Source: JBBDYD01 sp040901865 (GTDB lineage Bacteria; Bacteroidota; Ignavibacteria; UBA10030). Taken from it: a stretch of 64,000 bases of DNA. Shown here piece after piece: positions 63,713-64,000 of the stretch. Position 1 is the stretch's first letter; every line of letters starts with the position of its first letter. Under the pieces are notes generated by a model that did no database searches, was not told the DNA's origin, and saw only the letters and a list, made by a program, of their open reading frames with translations. A program made the translations under genes and the position numbers. The stretch lies in NCBI GenBank assembly GCA_040901865.1, contig JBBDYD010000142.1, positions 27,536 to 91,535 of the forward strand, read 5' to 3'.

Positions 63713-64000
63713 ACCGCGCACTGGTGTGTCTGAGCGCGCCCTTGATAAGGTCCTCGAGCGACGGTTCAGCGCCGTTTGTTTCGCCAAGAGCACTTCGCAG
63801 GGCATTTTCCGCAACTGGTCGGGAGTAACCAAGCGAGGTAAGGGCAAGGAGTGCCTGGGTCCGAACACTTTCTTTTGACGATGATTGCATCGAGAGAGCG
63901 CTCGTTGTTTCTGATTTGCCAACCTTGTCGCGAAGCTCCAGAATAAGCCTCTCGGCGGTTTTCCTTCCGATACCCGGAATGGCCGTCAATGCCGGGACGT
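63711..64000 (-). CDS. ruvA: Holliday junction DNA-binding protein RuvA, C-terminal part
   Basis: The visible 96 residues contain the second helix-hairpin-helix (AIPGIGRKTAERLILELRDK), a flexible Ser-rich linker and domain III (ALLALTSLGYSRPVAENALR, EDLIKGAL), which contacts RuvB. The frame is open to the window edge (VPALTAIPG), so the gene is cut at its 5' end; a full RuvA has about 200 residues. ruvB is on the same strand but separated by two exported-protein genes. Confidence 0.93.
   Translation of the reverse strand, partial: VPALTAIPGIGRKTAERLILELRDKVGKSETTSALSMQSSSKESVRTQALLALTSLGYSRPVAENALRSALGETNGAEPSLEDLIKGALRHTSAR

Overview
The window is about 64 kb of gene-dense bacterial chromosome with mid-50s GC by eye. 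It shows no phage, plasmid, insertion sequence, tRNA, rRNA or CRISPR. The gene content fits a free-living member of the FCB superphylum on the Ignavibacteria/Chlorobi side. The reasons are a complex I operon without nuoEFG, a HemX-like gene opening a long heme operon, a cluster of REC proteins beside an assembly ATPase and inner-membrane platform, lipoproteins with short C-terminal-to-Cys lipoboxes, and weak or absent Shine-Dalgarno sites at several starts. This placement is an inference; no marker gene tree was run.

Layout. 1-3546: the end of a histidine kinase, a secreted VWA protein, and a divergent ECF sigma factor / zinc-finger anti-sigma pair. 3652-11866: one long signalling operon holding a 58-residue coupled ORF, a TPR/Pro-rich/REC protein, a single-domain REC, a 956-residue hybrid kinase, a REC-kinase, a REC fused to a decayed kinase, a Cys-motif protein and a 53-residue coupled ORF. 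11873-16538: an assembly operon with a GspF/PilC platform, a GspE/PilB ATPase, two prepilin-like proteins and a frameshifted third small gene, closed by a strong terminator. 16537-25582 (minus): a heme operon ordered hemX-like, hemA, hemC, hemD, hemE, hemF, hemH, hemG, plus an exported protein. HemF and the HemY-type HemG both need oxygen, so the cell is at least able to live aerobically. hemB and hemL are not in the window.

25704-29777: an M20 peptidase, a CNB-DUF1003 protein, a PduO-type adenosyltransferase, a CBS protein and a 7Fe ferredoxin. 29804-41250: an 11-subunit complex I (nuoABCD-HIJKLMN) followed by a REC protein. 41247-44393 (minus): coaX, birA and a secreted M28 peptidase. 44731-51117: a proteostasis island with three Hsp20 genes, dnaK, a small membrane protein and clpB. 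51344-57225: an RsmB-family methyltransferase, a DUF58 protein, uvrA and a Mpg glycosylase. 57223-60868: an acylating aldehyde dehydrogenase, an RluA-family enzyme and ruvB. 61422-64000: two exported proteins and the end of ruvA on the minus strand.

The most unusual signals are: (i) degenerate arrays of 7-base repeats in the gaps between 51 and 60 kb, lying in register with start and stop codons and running into coding sequence; (ii) a Mpg gene whose conserved N-terminus has no ATG, GTG or TTG; (iii) two small ORFs joined to their neighbours by 4-base GTGA/ATGA overlaps; (iv) a pilus-operon gene with compensating frameshifts; (v) an orphan aldehyde dehydrogenase with a tail resembling a microcompartment encapsulation peptide; and (vi) -35/-10 pairs with 17-base spacers, two of which imply leaderless messages.
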